Positions 36,693-46,375 are shown, counted from the first letter of the stretch. The stretch: 64,000 nt of DNA from Lutibacter sp. (GCF_021647475.1 NZ_JAKIUR010000007.1:20579-84578); one strand, 5' to 3'. The notes: generated by a model not told the origin, from the sequence alone. Numbers and translations are program-made.

Positions 36693-37472
36693 ATGAATTT
36701 ACATTTTTATAAATATCAAGGTGCAGGAAATGATTTTATTATGATGGATAATAGAGCCTTATTATTTCCCAAAAATAACCAATCTCTAATAAACAAATTG
36801 TGTGATAGAAGATTTGGAATTGGAGCTGATGGCTTAATATTATTAGAAAATTCAATAAATTATGATTTTAAAATGACATATTTTAATGCCAATGGAAAAG
36901 AAGGAACTATGTGTGGTAACGGCGGAAGATGTATTGTTGCTTTTGCAAAAGAATTGAATATTATTGAAATTAGCACCACTTTTGAGGCGATAGATGGAGA
37001 ACATACTGCTACTTTAAAAAAAGGTTTAATAAGTTTAAAAATGATGGATATTGATACTATTGAAGAGTTTGATAACCATACTTTTTTAAACACAGGATCA
37101 CCACATCATATTATATTTCAATCGGATATTGACACTATAAATATTAAAGATAAAGGTGCTAAAATTAGATATGGAAAACCTTATTTTGAGGAAGGTGCAA
37201 ACGTTAATTTTGTAGAACAAATTTCAGATGATGCATTTAAAATGAGAACGTATGAACGCGGTGTAGAAGACGAAACTTTAGCTTGCGGAACTGGTGCAAC
37301 TGCTGTTGCAATTGCAGCAAACAAAACCAATAAAACGACTGCTAATTCTATAAAATTAAAAGTACTTGGCGGAAAATTAGAAGTTTCATTTAACGTTAAA
37401 AACAAAATCTATACTGATGTATTTTTAACAGGTCCAGCAGTTAAAGTATTTGAAGGAAACATAACAATTTAA
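36693..37472 (+). CDS. dapF: Diaminopimelate epimerase
   Basis: DapF converts LL- to meso-diaminopimelate for peptidoglycan and lysine. From the ATG at 36693 the protein (259 residues) starts MNLHFYKYQGAGNDFIMMDN, the standard family N-terminus. The two catalytic cysteines are in MCGNGGRCIVAFAK and ETLACGTGATAVA. The upstream extension to 36654 has no family match and would overlap the promoter. The next gene starts at the stop codon, so it is cotranscribed with the acetyltransferase and mltG. Confidence 0.94.
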   Translation: MNLHFYKYQGAGNDFIMMDNRALLFPKNNQSLINKLCDRRFGIGADGLILLENSINYDFKMTYFNANGKEGTMCGNGGRCIVAFAKELNIIEISTTFEAIDGEHTATLKKGLISLKMMDIDTIEEFDNHTFLNTGSPHHIIFQSDIDTINIKDKGAKIRYGKPYFEEGANVNFVEQISDDAFKMRTYERGVEDETLACGTGATAVAIAANKTNKTTANSIKLKVLGGKLEVSFNVKNKIYTDVFLTGPAVKVFEGNITI

Positions 37473-38005
37473 TGGCAACATTACACGGAAAAAATATAAC
37501 ACTTAGAGCTTTAGAGCCTGAAGATTTAGATTTTTTATTTAGCACAGAGAATAATGAATCTTTTTGGGAAATTAGTGGCACACAAACACCTTATTCTAAA
37601 CATCTACTACAAAAATATATTGAAAATGCTCATCAAGATATTTATGAAGCTAAACAATATAGATTTGTGATTTCTAACACTGAAAACGTATCCATTGGAA
37701 TGATAGATTTGTTTGATTTTAATCCTCAGCACAAACGTGTTGGTATTGGAATTTTAATCCTTCCAAAACATCAAAATAAAAAATATGGAGCCGAAGCATT
37801 AGAATTATTGATAGACTACGTTTTTACCTATTTAGGTATTCACCAAATTTATGCAAATATTACAACAGACAATATTAAAAGTATCCATTTATTTGAGCAG
37901 TTTAATTTTAAAAAAACAGGTGTTAAAAAAGATTGGGTTTACACTAAAAACAACTTTAAAGATGAATTTCTATACCAATTAATAAGAAATGAAAATGAAT
38001 CTTAA
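37472..38005 (+). CDS. GNAT family N-acetyltransferase (RimJ/RimL-like)
   Basis: A 177-residue acetyl-CoA-dependent acetyltransferase. It has the GNAT features ITLRALEPEDLDFLFSTENN, the acetyl-CoA-binding strand RVGIGILILPKHQNKKYGAEALELL and the C-terminal NIKSIHLFEQFNFKKTG of the RimJ/RimL or spermidine-acetyltransferase-like branch. The substrate is unknown. It shares a nucleotide with the dapF stop and overlaps mltG by 17 nt. Confidence 0.85.
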   Translation: MATLHGKNITLRALEPEDLDFLFSTENNESFWEISGTQTPYSKHLLQKYIENAHQDIYEAKQYRFVISNTENVSIGMIDLFDFNPQHKRVGIGILILPKHQNKKYGAEALELLIDYVFTYLGIHQIYANITTDNIKSIHLFEQFNFKKTGVKKDWVYTKNNFKDEFLYQLIRNENES

Positions 38006-39029
38006 AAAACTCACTTTACTAACAATTAGTTTATTGGTTGTAATTAGTGGTGTACTTGCATTTAACTATTACACAAAAATATACAAACCCAACACTATAA
38101 AAGAAGGCTTTTTATACATTCCAACACACAATACATTTAAAGATGTTAAAAGTTTAATTCGTCCATATTTAAAAAAAGTAAAACCTTTTATTTGGGTTGC
38201 AAATAAAAAAAAATATCCAAACACTATAAAACCTGGTAAATATTTTATCTCAAAAGGATTAAATAACAATGAATTAGTGAATTTATTGCGAAGCGGAAAA
38301 CAAACTCCTGTAAAATTAGCCTTTAACAATCAGGATAATTTAGAAAAATTAGCTGGTAGAATTTCAAAACAAATTGAAGCAGATTCCATAAATTTACTTA
38401 AAAGTTTTAATAACATCTCTTTTTTAACAAAAGCAGGTTTTACTAAAAATACTGCTTTAGCGATGTATTTACCAAATACATATGAAGTTTATTGGAATAT
38501 TACGCCTGATAAATTAAGAGCCAAAATGCTCTCCGAATACCATAATTTTTGGAATAAAACTAGGTTAGCTAAAGCAACTAGTTTAAAACTTACACCTGTA
38601 CAAGTAATTACCTTAGCGTCTATTGTGCAAAAAGAAACTGCAAATATTGCAGAAAGACCAAAAGTAGCTCGCTTATATTTAAATAGATTACACCACAATT
38701 GGCCTTTACAAGCAGATCCTACCATTATTTATGCTATTAAAAAAGGAAAAAAAGATGCTATTATTATCAAAAGAGTGCTAACAAAAGATTTAGAAATAAA
38801 TTCTCCTTATAACACTTATAAAAATGTAGGTTTACCTCCGGGACCAATTAGCATGCCCGATTTATCTTCAATAAATGCAGTTCTAAATCCTGCAAATCAC
38901 AACAACTACTATATGTGTGCAAGCACAACCAAAATGGGAGAACACGAATTTTCAAAAACGTTAGCACAACATAATAGAAATGCAAGAAAATATCAAAAAT
39001 GGTTATCAAAACAAGGAGTAAATCGCTAA
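37989..39029 (+). CDS. mltG: Endolytic murein transglycosylase MltG
   Basis: MltG cleaves nascent peptidoglycan strands at the inner membrane and so ends their growth. The 346-residue protein has a single N-terminal membrane helix (LTLLTISLLVVISGVLAF), a LysM-like region and the catalytic domain with the conserved Glu in LASIVQKETANIAERPKVARLYLNRL, then LQADPTIIYA and NTYKNVGLPPGPISMP, all hallmarks of the YceG/MltG family. An ATG two codons downstream is an equally possible start. Together with dapF upstream the operon is devoted to cell-wall synthesis. Confidence 0.94.
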   Translation: MKMNLKKLTLLTISLLVVISGVLAFNYYTKIYKPNTIKEGFLYIPTHNTFKDVKSLIRPYLKKVKPFIWVANKKKYPNTIKPGKYFISKGLNNNELVNLLRSGKQTPVKLAFNNQDNLEKLAGRISKQIEADSINLLKSFNNISFLTKAGFTKNTALAMYLPNTYEVYWNITPDKLRAKMLSEYHNFWNKTRLAKATSLKLTPVQVITLASIVQKETANIAERPKVARLYLNRLHHNWPLQADPTIIYAIKKGKKDAIIIKRVLTKDLEINSPYNTYKNVGLPPGPISMPDLSSINAVLNPANHNNYYMCASTTKMGEHEFSKTLAQHNRNARKYQKWLSKQGVNR

Positions 39030-39447
39030 AATTAAGTTTTAATAAAAATATATATTGCTGTTTTTTAATAAGTTACATTTTTAAAATTGACCTTTTGTGG
39101 TTTATTACCCAAAACTAACCATTTATGTATTTTCTACTTGCAACCTTCCATTTATTGATTTTTGAATAAGAGTTCTTCTTATTTTTATTTGAAATTAATT
39201 GTTCCCATAACGGTGAAACGATATCAAAATATAGCCGAATTAGTAATATTCAAAACAATTTGATATTGGTTTTAAATTGGGAATTTTGAGATGCGAAATC
39301 ATAATAGAATGTTAAATTATTATGATTTTTATCTAATAAATGTTAATAATTATTTAAAAAATAGTGATTATAAACTTGATGTTTAAATATTTAATAAATT
39401 GTTGTATATTTGCACGCTGAAATAATTAGAAGCAATAACGTAAAATT
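39030..39447. other. Intergenic region of 418 bp without a recognisable gene
   Basis: No convincing coding sequence or RNA gene is visible. The only supported element is TATATTTG at 39405-39412, a TAnnTTTG match 35 nt before the next gene. The rest is AT-rich sequence with no clear terminator after mltG. Confidence 0.5.
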
Positions 39448-40062
39448 ATGAAAAAAATAGTAATCATATTTAGCTTACTAGCTTTAGTAATTATAGTGTC
39501 AAGCTTTTCAAATAAGAGCAAAGTAAAAAATACTGTTATAGTAAACAAATATTACAGTACAGTACAAACAAAAGAACAAAGTAATCTAAAACCAATTAAC
39601 ATTCCTTTTGTTGGTAAATCATTTACTGGTTTTAAAGAAGCTGTTGCATTCAAAGAATCTCAAGGAAATTATAATACCATTAATACTTTAGGGTACTTGG
39701 GTAAATATCAGTTTGGAAGAACCACTTTAGAACGATTTAATATATACAACACTCGTCATTTTTTAAAAGATCCTGAATTACAAGAAGATGCATTTATTGC
39801 ACTTTGCTCTGTTAATAAATGGATTTTAAGAAAGGATATTAGAAGAAGTACTGGTAAAACTATAAATCACATTAAAATTACCGAATCTGGAATTTTAGCT
39901 GCGGCTCATTTAGCTGGCGCTGGAAATGTAAAAAAATATCTTAGAAGTAATGGAAATTTAGATTTTAAAGATGCTTACGGTTCAACCGTACAACATTACT
40001 TGAAACAATTTTCAGGGTATGATACTTCTATCATTGAAGCATCAAAAAATCCTGTTTTATAA
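39448..40062 (+). CDS. Exported lysozyme/transglycosylase-like protein
   Basis: A 204-residue protein with an N-terminal signal (KIVIIFSLLALVIIVSSFS) and a compact domain FKEAVAFKESQGNYNTINTLG / LGKYQFGRTTLERF. The AFKESQGNY segment resembles the first motif of soluble lytic transglycosylases, in which the Glu is catalytic, and GILAAAHLAGAGNVKKYL resembles the later AHxxG-type motif of the fold. It probably acts on peptidoglycan in the periplasm. I infer the activity from motifs only. It has its own promoter box and ends at a strong bidirectional terminator. Confidence 0.7.
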   Translation: MKKIVIIFSLLALVIIVSSFSNKSKVKNTVIVNKYYSTVQTKEQSNLKPINIPFVGKSFTGFKEAVAFKESQGNYNTINTLGYLGKYQFGRTTLERFNIYNTRHFLKDPELQEDAFIALCSVNKWILRKDIRRSTGKTINHIKITESGILAAAHLAGAGNVKKYLRSNGNLDFKDAYGSTVQHYLKQFSGYDTSIIEASKNPVL

Positions 40063-40080
40063 TTTGATTAATTTTGGTTA

Positions 40081-40111
40081 AAAAAAGCGTAAACAGTGTT
40101 TACGCTTTTTT
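40081..40111. terminator. Strong bidirectional hairpin terminator
   Basis: AAAAAAGCGTAAAC and GTTTACGCTTTTTT form a perfect 14-bp stem with loop AGT, with T-runs available on either strand. It lies between two convergent genes. Confidence 0.88.
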
Positions 40112-40828
40112 TTATTCTTTATGAATTATAAAAATAGTAGGTTTTTTATTTAAATCTGGAGGTTCAATTTTCCAGTCTTTTATGGTTAACGATTTAATAT
40201 ATTCATCCTTTAAAGTAATATTGCAAGCTATACAAAGCATAGTTCCTGGTGTTAACGTACTTTTTAAATCATTAAACATTTTTTCATTTCTATAAGGAGT
40301 TTCAATAAATATTTGAGACTGACCTTTTTCTTTTGATAATTTTTCTAAACTCTTTATCGCTTTTTTTCGTTCAAGACTATCAATAGGAAGATATCCATTA
40401 AATGCAAAATTTTGACCATTAAAACCTGAAGCCATCATTGCCAACAAAATAGAAGAAGGACCTACCAAAGGAATAACCTTAATATTTTTTTGATGTGCTA
40501 ACTTCACGATTTCAGCACCAGGATCAGCAATTGCAGGCACTCCTGCTTCAGATAATAATCCGATTGAAATACCTTTATCACAATCCTCTAAATAGGTCTG
40601 AATTTCTAAAGCATCGGCATATTTATCTAATTTAAAAATAATTAATGAAGGCTGAGATTTTTTAGGAGTAATTCTTTTAATAAATTTTCTAGCAGTTTTT
40701 TCATTTTCAACTATAAAATAATCTAATTCTTCAATTACTTTTTTAACTGAAATTGGCATTACTTCTAAAGGTTCATTGTCTCCTAAAGTAGTAGGAATTA
40801 AATATAAAACACCTTTTTTATCACTCAT
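40112..40828 (-). CDS. rsmI: SAM-dependent methyltransferase of the RsmI (16S rRNA 2'-O) family
   Basis: A 238-residue tetrapyrrole-methylase-fold protein, as RsmI, which methylates the 2'-O of C1402 in 16S rRNA. Recognisable parts are GVLYLIPTTLGDNE, ISIGLLSEAGVPAIADPGAEIVKLA, IPLVGPSSILLAMMASGFNGQNFAFNGYLP and FIETPYRNEKMF. It is shorter than E. coli RsmI (about 286) and lacks the C-terminal domain, so the exact target is less certain. It is the last of three genes starting with dnaA and shares a nucleotide with the phosphatase. Confidence 0.82.
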   Translation of the reverse strand: MSDKKGVLYLIPTTLGDNEPLEVMPISVKKVIEELDYFIVENEKTARKFIKRITPKKSQPSLIIFKLDKYADALEIQTYLEDCDKGISIGLLSEAGVPAIADPGAEIVKLAHQKNIKVIPLVGPSSILLAMMASGFNGQNFAFNGYLPIDSLERKKAIKSLEKLSKEKGQSQIFIETPYRNEKMFNDLKSTLTPGTMLCIACNITLKDEYIKSLTIKDWKIEPPDLNKKPTIFIIHKE

Positions 40829-41280
40829 TAGTCAATTTGTTTTGCTATTATTTCACAAGCTTCATACAACATATTAAAAACATTTTTAAAACCATAATCT
40901 CCACCTGAATACGGATCTGGAACATCTAAATTTTCATTTGGAAAAACTTTATTTAAAATGAAATCTACTTTAGCTTTATCTGCTTCATTTCGTGCTAATT
41001 TCAATACAGCATTATAATTATAAGCATCCATCACATAAATAACATCAAACTTATCAAAATCTTCTACTACAAACTTTCTTCCTCTTTGATTTGTAATATC
41101 TATACCATTTTTTTTGGCAATTGCAATTGATCTTAGGTCTGGCAAGTCGCCAATGTGATAGGAACCTGTTCCTGCAGAATCTATTAAAATGTCTTTTGTA
41201 ATTAATTTAGATTTTAAAATACCTTCGGCCAAAGGAGACCGACAAATATTTCCTAAACAAACCATTAAAATTTTAGTCAT
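40828..41280 (-). CDS. Low-molecular-weight protein tyrosine phosphatase
   Basis: A 150-residue cytoplasmic phosphatase. The P-loop CLGNICRS near the N-terminus has the catalytic Cys and Arg of the CX5R(S/T) motif, and the general acid is the Asp of DVPDPYSGG. It removes phosphate from protein tyrosine or related substrates; in bacteria it often affects polysaccharide export or arsenate reduction, but neither can be read here. It starts 4 nt after dnaA ends. Confidence 0.93.
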   Translation of the reverse strand: MTKILMVCLGNICRSPLAEGILKSKLITKDILIDSAGTGSYHIGDLPDLRSIAIAKKNGIDITNQRGRKFVVEDFDKFDVIYVMDAYNYNAVLKLARNEADKAKVDFILNKVFPNENLDVPDPYSGGDYGFKNVFNMLYEACEIIAKQID

Positions 41281-41283
41281 TAA

Positions 41284-42711
41284 TTAAAAAGTGAGTTTTT
41301 TAGTTAAGTCATCTACGTACTTTCTAAATTGCCTGTCTGTTTCGTTTAAATTATCAACTGTTTTACATGCATGAAGTACTGTTGCATGATCTCTTTTTCC
41401 TATTTGAGAACCTATACTTGCCAAAGAAGCTTTTGTCATTCTTTTAGCAAAATACATTGCTAATTGACGTGCCTGAACTATATGTCTTTTTCTAGTTTTA
41501 GATTGTAACGTTGGCACATCTAATTCAAAATAGTTAGAAACAATTTTTTGAATATAATCAATAGAAACTTCTCGTTTGGTGTTTTTAACAAATTTATCTA
41601 CAATTTGTTTTGTTAAAGAAAGGGTGAATTCTTTCCGATTAAAAGAAGCTTGAGCAATCATAGAAATTAAAACGCCTTCTAACTCTCTAACGTTAGATTT
41701 AATGTGTTTTGCAATATACTCAACAATTTCATTTGGCATTTCAACACCATCTCTAAACAGTTTATTTTGTAAAATAGAAACTCTAGTTTCATAGTCTGGA
41801 GCTTGTAATTCAGCAGATAATCCCCATTTAAATCTAGATAATAAGCGTTGTTCAATATCTTGCATATCAACAGGTGCTTTATCTGAAGTTAAAATTACTT
41901 GTTTACTGTTTTGATGTAAATGGTTAAAAATGTGGAAAAAAACATCTTGTGTTCCTGTTTTACCCGATAAAAATTGAACATCGTCAATAATTAAAACATC
42001 AATCATTTGATAAAAATGAATAAAATCATTTCTATTATTTCTTTTTACAGAATCTATAAATTGTTGTGTAAATTTTTCTGATGAAATATAAAGCACCATT
42101 TTTTCAGGATACTTTTCTTTTATTTGAACGCCAATAGCATGAGCTATGTGAGTTTTTCCTAAACCAACACCACCATAAATTAACAAAGGATTAAAAGAAG
42201 TTCCGCCTGGTTTATTTGCCACCGCAATACCAGCTGAACGTGCTAAACGATTAGAATCTCCTTCAATAAAATTATCAAAATTATAATTAGGATTTAATTG
42301 AGATTCAACTTTTAACTTTTGAATACCTGGAATTACAAATGGATTTTTAAGTTCTCTTTTATTTACATCAACGGGAATTGTAAATCCTCTTTGATTAATT
42401 GGATTTCTATTTGCACTAGGTATTTTTACAGTATGCGGATTTGCACTACTGTAATTATTTTCCATTCGCACATCATAAATTAATTTAGCATCTTCGCCTA
42501 AGTATTTGACTAAAGCAACTCTCAGCAATTTTATATAATGCTCTTCTAACCATTCATAAAAAAATTTACTAGGGACTTGAATTGTAAGTACTTCACCAGA
42601 TAATTTTATTGGCTTTATTGGTTCAAACCAAGTTTTAAAGGCTTGTTGCTTAATATTATCCTTAATAAATAATAAACATTCATTCCAAACTGTTGATGCA
42701 GTTTTAATCAT
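41284..42711 (-). CDS. dnaA: Chromosomal replication initiator protein DnaA
   Basis: DnaA binds DnaA boxes at the origin and opens the duplex. The 475 residues show the four domains: N-terminal interaction domain (VWNECLLFIKDNIKQQAFKTWF), variable linker, AAA+ domain with Walker A GGVGLGKTH and Walker B VLIIDDVQFL, and the C-terminal DNA-binding domain with GKRDHATVLHACKTV. The 165 bp upstream hold only a near match to a DnaA box (TTATCACAA), so I do not place the origin here. It heads a three-gene minus-strand group. Confidence 0.97.
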   Translation of the reverse strand: MIKTASTVWNECLLFIKDNIKQQAFKTWFEPIKPIKLSGEVLTIQVPSKFFYEWLEEHYIKLLRVALVKYLGEDAKLIYDVRMENNYSSANPHTVKIPSANRNPINQRGFTIPVDVNKRELKNPFVIPGIQKLKVESQLNPNYNFDNFIEGDSNRLARSAGIAVANKPGGTSFNPLLIYGGVGLGKTHIAHAIGVQIKEKYPEKMVLYISSEKFTQQFIDSVKRNNRNDFIHFYQMIDVLIIDDVQFLSGKTGTQDVFFHIFNHLHQNSKQVILTSDKAPVDMQDIEQRLLSRFKWGLSAELQAPDYETRVSILQNKLFRDGVEMPNEIVEYIAKHIKSNVRELEGVLISMIAQASFNRKEFTLSLTKQIVDKFVKNTKREVSIDYIQKIVSNYFELDVPTLQSKTRKRHIVQARQLAMYFAKRMTKASLASIGSQIGKRDHATVLHACKTVDNLNETDRQFRKYVDDLTKKLTF

Positions 42712-42876
42712 TATATTTTAAATAGTATTTCTAAGTTAAAGTTTTGCTGATTTTTAGTAAAATAACGTTCCCATTATCACAATACAAAAATGTGAATATT
42801 TTTTGTTATAAAAAAATAAAATATCTATTGATTATTAATTTTTTTTTACGTAAATAAGAAAACCTAAAAATATACT

Positions 42877-43281
42877 ATGTTATCATCTACAATTCAATTT
42901 AGAGTTAGATATTCTGAAACAGACCAAATGAGCTATGCTTATCACGGTAATTACGCACAATACCTAGAAATGGGAAGAATTGAGTGGTTACGTAATTTAG
43001 GTGTTTCCTATAAAAAAATGGAAGAAACTGGCATTATGTTACCTGTAATTAATCTAAATATAAATTACTTGAAATCGGCTAAATACGATGATCTTCTAAC
43101 CTTAAAAACTACACTTGTTAACAAACCTTCAGTTAAAATAGATTTTTCGTATGAAATTTATAATGAACAACATGAACTTTTAACTACTGCTAATACCACT
43201 TTAGTTTTTATAAATATGAAAACTAATAAACCAACCAGACCTCCAAAATATTTATTAGAGAAACTTGAAAAACAACATTAA
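42877..43281 (+). CDS. Acyl-CoA thioesterase, 4-hydroxybenzoyl-CoA thioesterase (YbgC) family
   Basis: A 134-residue hot-dog-fold thioesterase. The family catalytic motif is seen in RYSETDQMSYAYHGNYAQYLEMGRIEWL, with the active-site Asp in ETDQM. Such proteins hydrolyse acyl-CoA or acyl-ACP; the chain length cannot be predicted. It is divergent from dnaA and overlaps the end of the convergent IMPACT-family gene by 4 nt. Confidence 0.9.
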   Translation: MLSSTIQFRVRYSETDQMSYAYHGNYAQYLEMGRIEWLRNLGVSYKKMEETGIMLPVINLNINYLKSAKYDDLLTLKTTLVNKPSVKIDFSYEIYNEQHELLTTANTTLVFINMKTNKPTRPPKYLLEKLEKQH

Positions 43282-43895
43282 AGTAATCTCTTAATTTTTA
43301 CACATCGCAAATCGGTAATTAATTGCTCAACTTTTTTTGAGTTCTTTTCTCTTACTTCTACCTCAAATTCACAGTTCAATTCCATTTTCTGTTTTGTAAT
43401 AATTAAATTTTGATCTTTTATTATTTTCATTACTTTATTCATATTGGCATATTCAAAATGTAATAGAAACGAAATATTTATAGTTTTTACAACTATTTTT
43501 GCTTCCTCTAAAACCAACTTTGCTGCAGTTTTGTATGCAGTCATTAAGCCACCAACACCTAATTTTGTACCTCCAAAATACCGAACCACAACTATTAATA
43601 TATTGGTTAAATCTTTTGATAAAATTTGTCCATAAATTGGCTGACCAGCACTATTACTTGGCTCTCCATCATCATTTACTCGATATTTTTTATTTTGAAC
43701 TCCAATTTGCCATGCATAACACCAATGCCTTGCGGCATGATGCTTTTTCTTTAATTCCTGAAGATGAAATTTAGCTTCCTCTTCTGTTAAAACTGGAAAA
43801 ACATAACCAATAAACTTACTTCCTTTTTCTTTATATAAGGCGTCTTCATAAATTTTATTAATCGTTTTATATGTATCGTTTTCTAAAGAATTCAT
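43278..43895 (-). CDS. IMPACT/YigZ family protein
   Basis: A 205-residue protein of the YigZ/IMPACT family. Typical segments are EKGSKFIGYVFPV, HHAARHWCYAWQIG, NDDGEPSNSAGQPIYGQI and VVVRYFGGTKLGVGGLMTAYK, followed by the smaller C-terminal domain. Eukaryotic relatives bind Gcn1; the bacterial role is not established, though nucleic-acid or translation roles have been suggested. It is a single gene upstream of the ribD region on the same strand. Confidence 0.9.
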   Translation of the reverse strand: MNSLENDTYKTINKIYEDALYKEKGSKFIGYVFPVLTEEEAKFHLQELKKKHHAARHWCYAWQIGVQNKKYRVNDDGEPSNSAGQPIYGQILSKDLTNILIVVVRYFGGTKLGVGGLMTAYKTAAKLVLEEAKIVVKTINISFLLHFEYANMNKVMKIIKDQNLIITKQKMELNCEFEVEVREKNSKKVEQLITDLRCVKIKRLL

Positions 43896-43969
43896 TGAAA
43901 TATTAATTAAATATACAATTAAGTCATTTTAAAATTACTGAAAAATCAAAGTTTAGAAAAACTAAAGAA

Positions 43970-45013
43970 TTAGATATTTTTATAAATACAAAGCGTATCC
44001 TTAATAATTGATCTAATTTCAACAGGTTTCCTTTCTAATTTAGGAGCTTTTAATCCTTCTTTAAAAACAACTTCACCTTTAAAAACATAAGCTTCATCCC
44101 ATAAATTAGTAGCTATAAAACTTTGTAAAGTAAAAGCTCCACCTTCAATAATTACAGATTGAATTTCATATTTATACAAAACATCACAAATTTGTTTTGG
44201 AATATTTTTATCAAAATCAATTTTTTTATAAAATATATTATCTGCATTTTTTTGATTTTTTTCTGTAAATAGAATTGTTTTTATACTTCCATCTAATAAA
44301 TTAGAAGATGTTTCTGTTTTTAATTTCTTATCAATCGCAACTCTAATCGGATTTTCCCCAAACCATTTTCTAGCGGTTAAACTAGGGTTATCATTTAAAA
44401 CAGTATTTGTTCCAACTAAAACAGCTTCTTCAACAGCTCTCATTTTATGGACTAATTGCTGAGAATAACTATTAGAAATCCAATTTGGAATATTATCTGA
44501 ATCCTGAGTTCTGATTTTATCAATAAATCCATCTTTAGTTTCTGCCCATTTTAAAATTATAAATGGTCTTTTTTTCTCATGAAAAGTAAAAAATCGTTTA
44601 TTTAATGCTTTACAAGCTTTTTCCAAAATTCCAACAATAACATTACAACTATTATTTTTTAAATAGGCAACCCCTTTTCCACTAACCAAACTATTAGTAT
44701 CAATACTACCAATCACAACCTTTTTAATACCACTATGCACAATTAAATTAGAGCACGGCGGTGTTTTTCCGTAATGTGAGCAAGGTTCTAAACTAACGTA
44801 AATAGTCGCTTTTTTTAACAGATTTTCATCTTTTACAGCATTAATTGCATTTACTTCGGCATGAGCCTCTCCTGCTTTTTTATGCCAACCTTCACCAATT
44901 ATCTTATTATCAACTACAATAACGCATCCAACCATAGGATTTGGATACGTAGTTCCCAATCCATTTTTCGCCAATTGAATGCAACGATTCATATATTTTT
45001 CATGTATATTCAC
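43970..45013 (-). CDS. ribD: Bifunctional diaminohydroxyphosphoribosylaminopyrimidine deaminase / 5-amino-6-(5-phosphoribosylamino)uracil reductase
   Basis: RibD carries out the second and third steps of riboflavin synthesis. The N-terminal deaminase domain has the zinc site HAEVNAI and PCSHYGKTPPCSNL; the reductase domain starts near FIILKWAETKDGFI. I place the start at GTG 45013 (VNIHEKYMNRCIQLAKNGLG), because the family usually starts NIHEKYM and a minus-strand TATTTTTG box (plus 45018-45025) lies 4 nt upstream. A longer frame to 45082 would cross into the divergent gene at 45036. An ATG at 44992 is the alternative. Confidence 0.92.
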   Translation of the reverse strand: MNIHEKYMNRCIQLAKNGLGTTYPNPMVGCVIVVDNKIIGEGWHKKAGEAHAEVNAINAVKDENLLKKATIYVSLEPCSHYGKTPPCSNLIVHSGIKKVVIGSIDTNSLVSGKGVAYLKNNSCNVIVGILEKACKALNKRFFTFHEKKRPFIILKWAETKDGFIDKIRTQDSDNIPNWISNSYSQQLVHKMRAVEEAVLVGTNTVLNDNPSLTARKWFGENPIRVAIDKKLKTETSSNLLDGSIKTILFTEKNQKNADNIFYKKIDFDKNIPKQICDVLYKYEIQSVIIEGGAFTLQSFIATNLWDEAYVFKGEVVFKEGLKAPKLERKPVEIRSIIKDTLCIYKNI

Positions 45014-45035
45014 ATCGCAAAAATAAGATTTTAAA

Positions 45036-45527
45036 ATGACTCCAAACGACTTTCTAATTAGAGAAATTAGACCAGAAGACAATCCTAAAATTGCTGAAGC
45101 TATAAGAGCTATTTTAATTGAATTTGGTGTTCCTAAAGTTGGTACAGCGTATGCAGATAAATTATTAGATACTCTTTTTGAAACCTATAATATTAAAAGT
45201 GCCGTTTATTTTATTATTGAAAAAGAAGGTGAAATTTTTGGAGGTGCAGGTATTAAGCAATTAGATAATTATGATGGCAATGTGTGCGAATTACAAAAAA
45301 TGTATTTTTTACCTGAAGCTCGTGGTATTGGTTTAGGAAGTAAAATGATGAATATTTGCCTTAAAAAAGCCAAGCAATTCGGATTTGACAAATGCTATTT
45401 AGAAACACTTCCTTATATGCAAGATGCTAGGAAGTTATATAAAAAAGCAGGATTTAAAAATTTAGAATCCAGAATGGGAAACACAGGCCATTATTCTTGT
45501 AATTTATGGATGCTTAAAGATTTATAA
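45036..45527 (+). CDS. GNAT family N-acetyltransferase
   Basis: A 163-residue acetyltransferase with the central acetyl-CoA-binding region MYFLPEARGIGLGSKMMNICLKKAKQFG and the C-terminal YMQDARKLYKKAGFKNLES. Its target is unknown. The stop codon overlaps the start of prmC, so the two are cotranslated. It is divergent from ribD with a 22-bp gap. Confidence 0.87.
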   Translation: MTPNDFLIREIRPEDNPKIAEAIRAILIEFGVPKVGTAYADKLLDTLFETYNIKSAVYFIIEKEGEIFGGAGIKQLDNYDGNVCELQKMYFLPEARGIGLGSKMMNICLKKAKQFGFDKCYLETLPYMQDARKLYKKAGFKNLESRMGNTGHYSCNLWMLKDL

Positions 45528-46375
45528 TGAATATCATCAACTTAAAAAAACTGTTTTTTACAGAACTTAAAGCAATTTATCCAGACACTGAAATTCAATC
45601 ATTTTTTAATTTATTAATGAATTTCAAACTGAATTTATTGCGTACGGATATTGCATTAAATCCATCATTAAAAATTTCAGAAGAAGCAATAAATTACTTC
45701 CATAGTGCAATAGGTAAATTAAAAAAAGAAACTCCCATTCAATATATTATTGGAACAACCGAATTTTATGGTTTAACCTTTAAAGTAAATCCATCAGTTT
45801 TAATTCCAAGACCTGAAACCGAGGAATTAATTGAATGGATTATTTCATCTACTCCAACAAACAAACAACTAACAATTCTAGATGTTGGTACAGGAAGTGG
45901 CTGCATTGCTATTTCATTGGCTAAAAATCTTCCAAAAGCCAAGGTTTATGCTATTGACGTTTCTTCCGAAGCATTAAAAACAGCCAAACAAAACGCCGAA
46001 ATTAATAATATTTCTATTAAATTTTCAGAAATAGATATTTTAAATACTACCAAATTACCAACTAAATTTGATGTAATTGTTAGCAATCCGCCTTACGTCC
46101 GTGAATTAGAAAAAAAACAGATGCAGCGAAATGTATTGGCGAATGAGCCTCACATTGCTTTATTTGTAAAAGATAAAAATCCATTATTATTTTATGATAA
46201 AATTGCTGATTTAGCCAAAAATCATCTGTTAAAAAATGGAACACTTTATTTTGAAATTAACCAATATTTAGGAAAAGAAACTGTAAGCCTTTTAAAATCA
46301 AAAGGATTTCAAAATATCAAACTTAAAAAAGATATTTTTGGTGTTAACAGAATGCTAAAAGCAACTGTGATTTAA
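45527..46375 (+). CDS. prmC: Peptide chain release factor N5-glutamine methyltransferase
   Basis: PrmC methylates the glutamine of the GGQ motif in release factors RF1 and RF2. The 282-residue protein has an N-terminal helical domain, the PIQYIIGTTEFYGLTFKVNPSVLIPRPETEEL linker (shown by IPRPETEEL), the SAM-binding ILDVGTGSGCIAISLA and the catalytic NPPY in VIVSNPPYVRE. It overlaps the preceding acetyltransferase stop by one nucleotide. The call is secure. Confidence 0.95.
   Translation: MNIINLKKLFFTELKAIYPDTEIQSFFNLLMNFKLNLLRTDIALNPSLKISEEAINYFHSAIGKLKKETPIQYIIGTTEFYGLTFKVNPSVLIPRPETEELIEWIISSTPTNKQLTILDVGTGSGCIAISLAKNLPKAKVYAIDVSSEALKTAKQNAEINNISIKFSEIDILNTTKLPTKFDVIVSNPPYVRELEKKQMQRNVLANEPHIALFVKDKNPLLFYDKIADLAKNHLLKNGTLYFEINQYLGKETVSLLKSKGFQNIKLKKDIFGVNRMLKATVI

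Noticed and set aside
39030..39447. Possible small gene or mobile remnant after mltG
   Set aside because: No frame has convincing length or composition and no inverted repeats or target duplications were found.
42712..42876. Possible replication origin next to dnaA
   Set aside because: Only one weak DnaA-box-like word (TTATCACAA) is seen and no cluster of TTATCCACA-type boxes, so an origin is not supported.
43444..43774. Plus-strand open frames opposite the IMPACT-family gene
   Set aside because: They are antisense shadows of the conserved gene, without start signals or family similarity.
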